Source: Clostridium sp. UBA2485
Lineage (GTDB): Bacteria > Bacillota > Clostridia > Clostridiales > Clostridiaceae
Direction: 5' to 3'
Length of the DNA: 7,084 nucleotides
Assembly: GCF_002341865.1 (NCBI RefSeq)
Contig: NZ_DDOV01000035.1
Span: forward strand, 96,679 to 103,762
Each line of letters opens with the position of its first letter. The stretch's first letter is position 1. Shown here piece by piece: positions 5,258 to 7,084 of this stretch. The position numbers and the translations under genes were made by a program. The notes beneath the pieces were generated by a model. It ran no database searches. It was not told the origin of the DNA and was given only the letters and a program-made list of their open reading frames with translations.

Positions 5258-6610
5258 TTAATAAACTCCTTGCGCATGCATTGCTTCAGCAACTTTTACA
5301 AATCCAGCAATGTTAGCCCCTGCAACTAAGTTATAACCAAATCCATAAGTTTCAGCAGCTTTCATTGCATTATTATGGATATTAGTCATAATTTGACGAA
5401 GCTTAGCATCAACTTCTTCTCCTGTCCATGATAATCTCATGCTGTTTTGTGACATTTCAAGAGCTGAAGTAGCAACTCCACCTGCATTGGCAGCCTTAGC
5501 TGGTCCTACAATTAATCCATTATCTAAGAAATATTGTACTGCTTCGTTTGTACATGGCATATTAGCGCCTTCACAAACAAATTTTATTCCATTAGCAACT
5601 ATTTGTTTAGCATGTTCTAAATGTATATCATTTTGAGTAGCACATGGCATTATAATATCAACTTTAACACCCCATGGTTTTTGTCCTGGGAAAAATTCTA
5701 CGCCAAATTTATCTGCATAATCTTTAACTTTATCTCTACCTGAATTTCTCATTTCTAATAGATAGCTAATTTTCTCTTCAGTTATAATTCCATTTGGATC
5801 GTAAATATATCCATCTGGTCCTGAGATTGTAACTACTTTTCCACCTAATTGAGCAATTTTTTTACATGCACCCCATGAAACTTGACCAAATCCTGATAAA
5901 GCTACTGTTTTACCTTTAAAATCTGTTCCTTCATGTTTAAGAATTTCTTCACAGAAATATGCTACACCAAAACCTGTAGCTTCTGGTCTAAATAAGCTTC
6001 CTCCATAGGATAATCCTTTTCCAGTGAAAACTCCATTTTCAAAAGCTCCTCTTATTCTTCTATAATGTCCATACATATATCCAACTTCTCTTGCACCAAC
6101 CCCAATATCACCTGCTGGAACGTCAACATCTGGTCCTATATGTCTATAAAGTTCAGTCATATAACTTTCACAGAATCTTCTGATTTCAGCATCTGATCTT
6201 CCTCTTGGGTCAAAGTCAGAACCACCTTTACCTCCACCTATTGGAAGTCCAGTTAATGAATTCTTTAATATTTGCTCAAATCCTAAGAATTTTATTATAC
6301 CTAAATAAACTGAAGGATGGAATCTTAAACCACCTTTATATGGTCCTATAACTCCGTTAAACTGTACTCTGAATCCCCTATTAACATGTACATCTCCATT
6401 ATCATCTGTCCAAGGTACTTTAAACATGATTTGTCTTTCTGGTTCACAGAATCTTTCTAAAATATTAGCCTTTATATATTCTGGATGATTTTCTAAAACC
6501 GGTCCTAAAGAGTGTAAAACCTCTTCAACTGCTTGAATAAATTCTGGCTCACTACTATTTCTTTTTTTAACATTTTCTAATACTTGCTCAATATAAGCTT
6601 TAGTATCCAT
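5258..6610 (-). CDS. gdhA: Glutamate dehydrogenase, hexameric family, probably NAD-dependent
   Basis: This 450-residue cytoplasmic enzyme interconverts glutamate and 2-oxoglutarate plus ammonia. The length and sequence closely follow the Clostridium symbiosum enzyme. With a constant offset of three residues, the functional residues match as K92 (in GPYKGG), K116, the catalytic K128 (in GGGKGGSDFDP), D168 (in PAGDIGVG) and the serine of NAGGVATS near 383. The nucleotide-binding domain has GFGQVSWG (238-247) and, at the end of the second strand, SGPDGYIYDP. F241, P265 and D266 correspond to C. symbiosum residues linked to NAD preference, so NAD(H) use is inferred. ATG 6608-6610 has a strong AGGGGG SD (6618-6623) seven bases upstream. 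The codons look less AT-extreme than those of its neighbours, as expected for an abundant protein. It appears to be a single-gene unit. The gene symbol follows common usage; gluD or gdh are alternatives. Confidence 0.97.
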   Translation of the reverse strand: MDTKAYIEQVLENVKKRNSSEPEFIQAVEEVLHSLGPVLENHPEYIKANILERFCEPERQIMFKVPWTDDNGDVHVNRGFRVQFNGVIGPYKGGLRFHPSVYLGIIKFLGFEQILKNSLTGLPIGGGKGGSDFDPRGRSDAEIRRFCESYMTELYRHIGPDVDVPAGDIGVGAREVGYMYGHYRRIRGAFENGVFTGKGLSYGGSLFRPEATGFGVAYFCEEILKHEGTDFKGKTVALSGFGQVSWGACKKIAQLGGKVVTISGPDGYIYDPNGIITEEKISYLLEMRNSGRDKVKDYADKFGVEFFPGQKPWGVKVDIIMPCATQNDIHLEHAKQIVANGIKFVCEGANMPCTNEAVQYFLDNGLIVGPAKAANAGGVATSALEMSQNSMRLSWTGEEVDAKLRQIMTNIHNNAMKAAETYGFGYNLVAGANIAGFVKVAEAMHAQGVY

Positions 6611-6623
6611 GCTATTACCCCCT

Positions 6624-6776
6624 AATAATGAAATAATTATCTTAATTAAATTTAATATATTTTAATATTAAAAAAATTAATATTAAATCCTTCATTTATA
6701 TTATATAATTCGTTATAAATGCAATTTTTCCTTCTTAATTATTAAAAATTTTTTAACATTTATGAAGGCAATTATA
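6624..6776 (-). promoter_or_regulatory. gdhA leader and promoter region
   Basis: On the minus strand TTGCAT (6719-6724) and TATAAA (6695-6700) are 18 bases apart and form the best-spaced promoter candidate. An overlapping perfect TATAAT (6700-6705) has no good -35 box. Between this and the SD lie two AT-only palindromes, TTTAATATTAAA (6661-6672) and TTAATATTAA (6677-6686), with centres 15 bases apart. They fall in the likely untranslated leader, and nothing proves that they bind a regulator. No ORF or known riboswitch fold is visible. Confidence 0.4.
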
Positions 6777-6816
6777 TTTTAGAAATTAAATCATAAAAAA
6801 TTATTAATTTCTAAAA
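6777..6816. repeat. Perfect 13-base inverted repeat competing with the adjacent hairpin
   Basis: TTTTAGAAATTAA (6777-6789) is the exact reverse complement of TTAATTTCTAAAA (6804-6816), with 14 bases between. The right arm is also part of the left arm of the long hairpin at 6795-6877, so only one of the two structures can form at a time. The arms are AT-rich, but a 13-base perfect match next to a third partial copy is more than composition readily explains. Confidence 0.55.
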
Positions 6817-6877
6817 CGATTACATGTCCTACAATTATCATCATAAGACATGTTGTTTCAGAAATCAATAATTTTTT
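6795..6877 (-). terminator. Long hairpin, probable terminator of the RpiR-type regulator gene
   Basis: The arms 6795-6828 and 6847-6877 pair over about 28 positions with a few mismatches and a small bulge. CATGTC / GACATG is next to the 18-base loop, and the sequence becomes A/T-only toward the base. On the minus strand the hairpin begins at the regulator's stop codon and its left arm ends in six T residues (6795-6800 in reverse complement), which suits intrinsic termination. The plus strand also ends in a long T tract (6872-6879), so it could work in both directions. It is much longer than the 10-base-pair terminators elsewhere in this window. Confidence 0.65.
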
Positions 6878-7084
6878 TTATTTTTCTTCCTTTTTATAAG
6901 AATAAACTTGATATTCTTGCCAAACGTTCTCAAGATCATTAAAAGTTTTAGAGATTTTTTCTTTTTCTCTTAACCCAACTGCTATTATAAGTGCATTAAT
7001 AACACTTAATGGTGCTACCAAGGAATCAACAAAAGAAGCCATATTACTTTCTGCTACTAAAGTATAATCAGCTCTAGTTGCTAA
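6878..7084 (-). CDS. MurR/RpiR-family transcriptional regulator, C-terminal fragment
   Basis: This is the last 68 codons of a gene whose start lies beyond the right edge. The visible part reads TRADYTLVAESNMASFVDSL followed by a hydrophobic helix (VAPLSVINALIIAV) and a charged tail ending KKEEK. This resembles the end of the SIS (sugar isomerase) domain of RpiR/MurR-type regulators, which pair an N-terminal helix-turn-helix with a C-terminal sugar-phosphate-binding SIS domain. Neither the DNA-binding domain nor most of the ligand pocket is in view, so the sugar sensed and the targets cannot be stated. It is transcribed in the same direction as gdhA, but the hairpin at 6795-6877 separates them, and there is no evidence that it controls gdhA. 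A SIS-domain protein without a DNA-binding domain is possible but less likely. Confidence 0.72.
   Translation of the reverse strand, partial: LATRADYTLVAESNMASFVDSLVAPLSVINALIIAVGLREKEKISKTFNDLENVWQEYQVYSYKKEEK

Noticed and set aside
5439..5636. Plus-strand ORF opposite gdhA
   Set aside because: It lies inside the antisense of the highly conserved gdhA and is best explained as a shadow of its codons.

Overview
The window is very AT-rich, and every gene I can support is read from the minus strand. Short AT-biased intergenic regions, AGGTGG/AGGGGG-type ribosome binding sites, a fused IspH-S1 protein and a glutamate dehydrogenase closely resembling that of Clostridium symbiosum together point to a Clostridium-like Firmicute (Clostridiaceae). 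The species cannot be fixed from this sequence.

Layout, in the direction of transcription (right to left). (1) 6878-7084: the last 68 codons of a MurR/RpiR-type SIS-domain regulator. It runs straight into a long hairpin (6795-6877) that probably terminates it. (2) 5258-6610: gdhA, a single-gene unit with its own leader, a strong SD and a terminator at 5216-5241. (3) 4802-5257: a 456-base gap holding a weak 37-codon ORF candidate, a degenerate heptamer repeat array, a second terminator hairpin (4887-4911) and then a good sigma-A-type promoter (TTGATA, 17 bases, TATAAT). (4) 536-4798: a compact four-gene operon, in the order HI0933-family flavoprotein, aroH, cmk, ispH-rpsA. It ends in a strong intrinsic terminator at 475-500. 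(5) 1-474: AT-rich DNA without a recognisable gene; a heptamer tandem repeat touches the left edge.

The operon combines housekeeping steps: an uncharacterised FAD protein, chorismate mutase (aromatic amino acids), CMP kinase (nucleotide recycling), the last enzyme of the MEP isoprenoid pathway, and a four-domain ribosomal S1-like protein. The cmk-to-S1 adjacency is widely conserved in bacteria; in clostridia IspH is fused in front of S1. gdhA links 2-oxoglutarate and glutamate in amino acid metabolism and stands apart from the operon.

The window is mostly ordinary core genome. The observation most worth testing is a near-ideal ribosome binding site and ATG inside ispH-rpsA, exactly at the IspH/S1 boundary, which could yield a free S1 protein from the fused gene. 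Secondary points are the small transcription unit candidate between gdhA and the operon, the related heptamer arrays in two intergenic regions, and a three-armed inverted repeat after the regulator.
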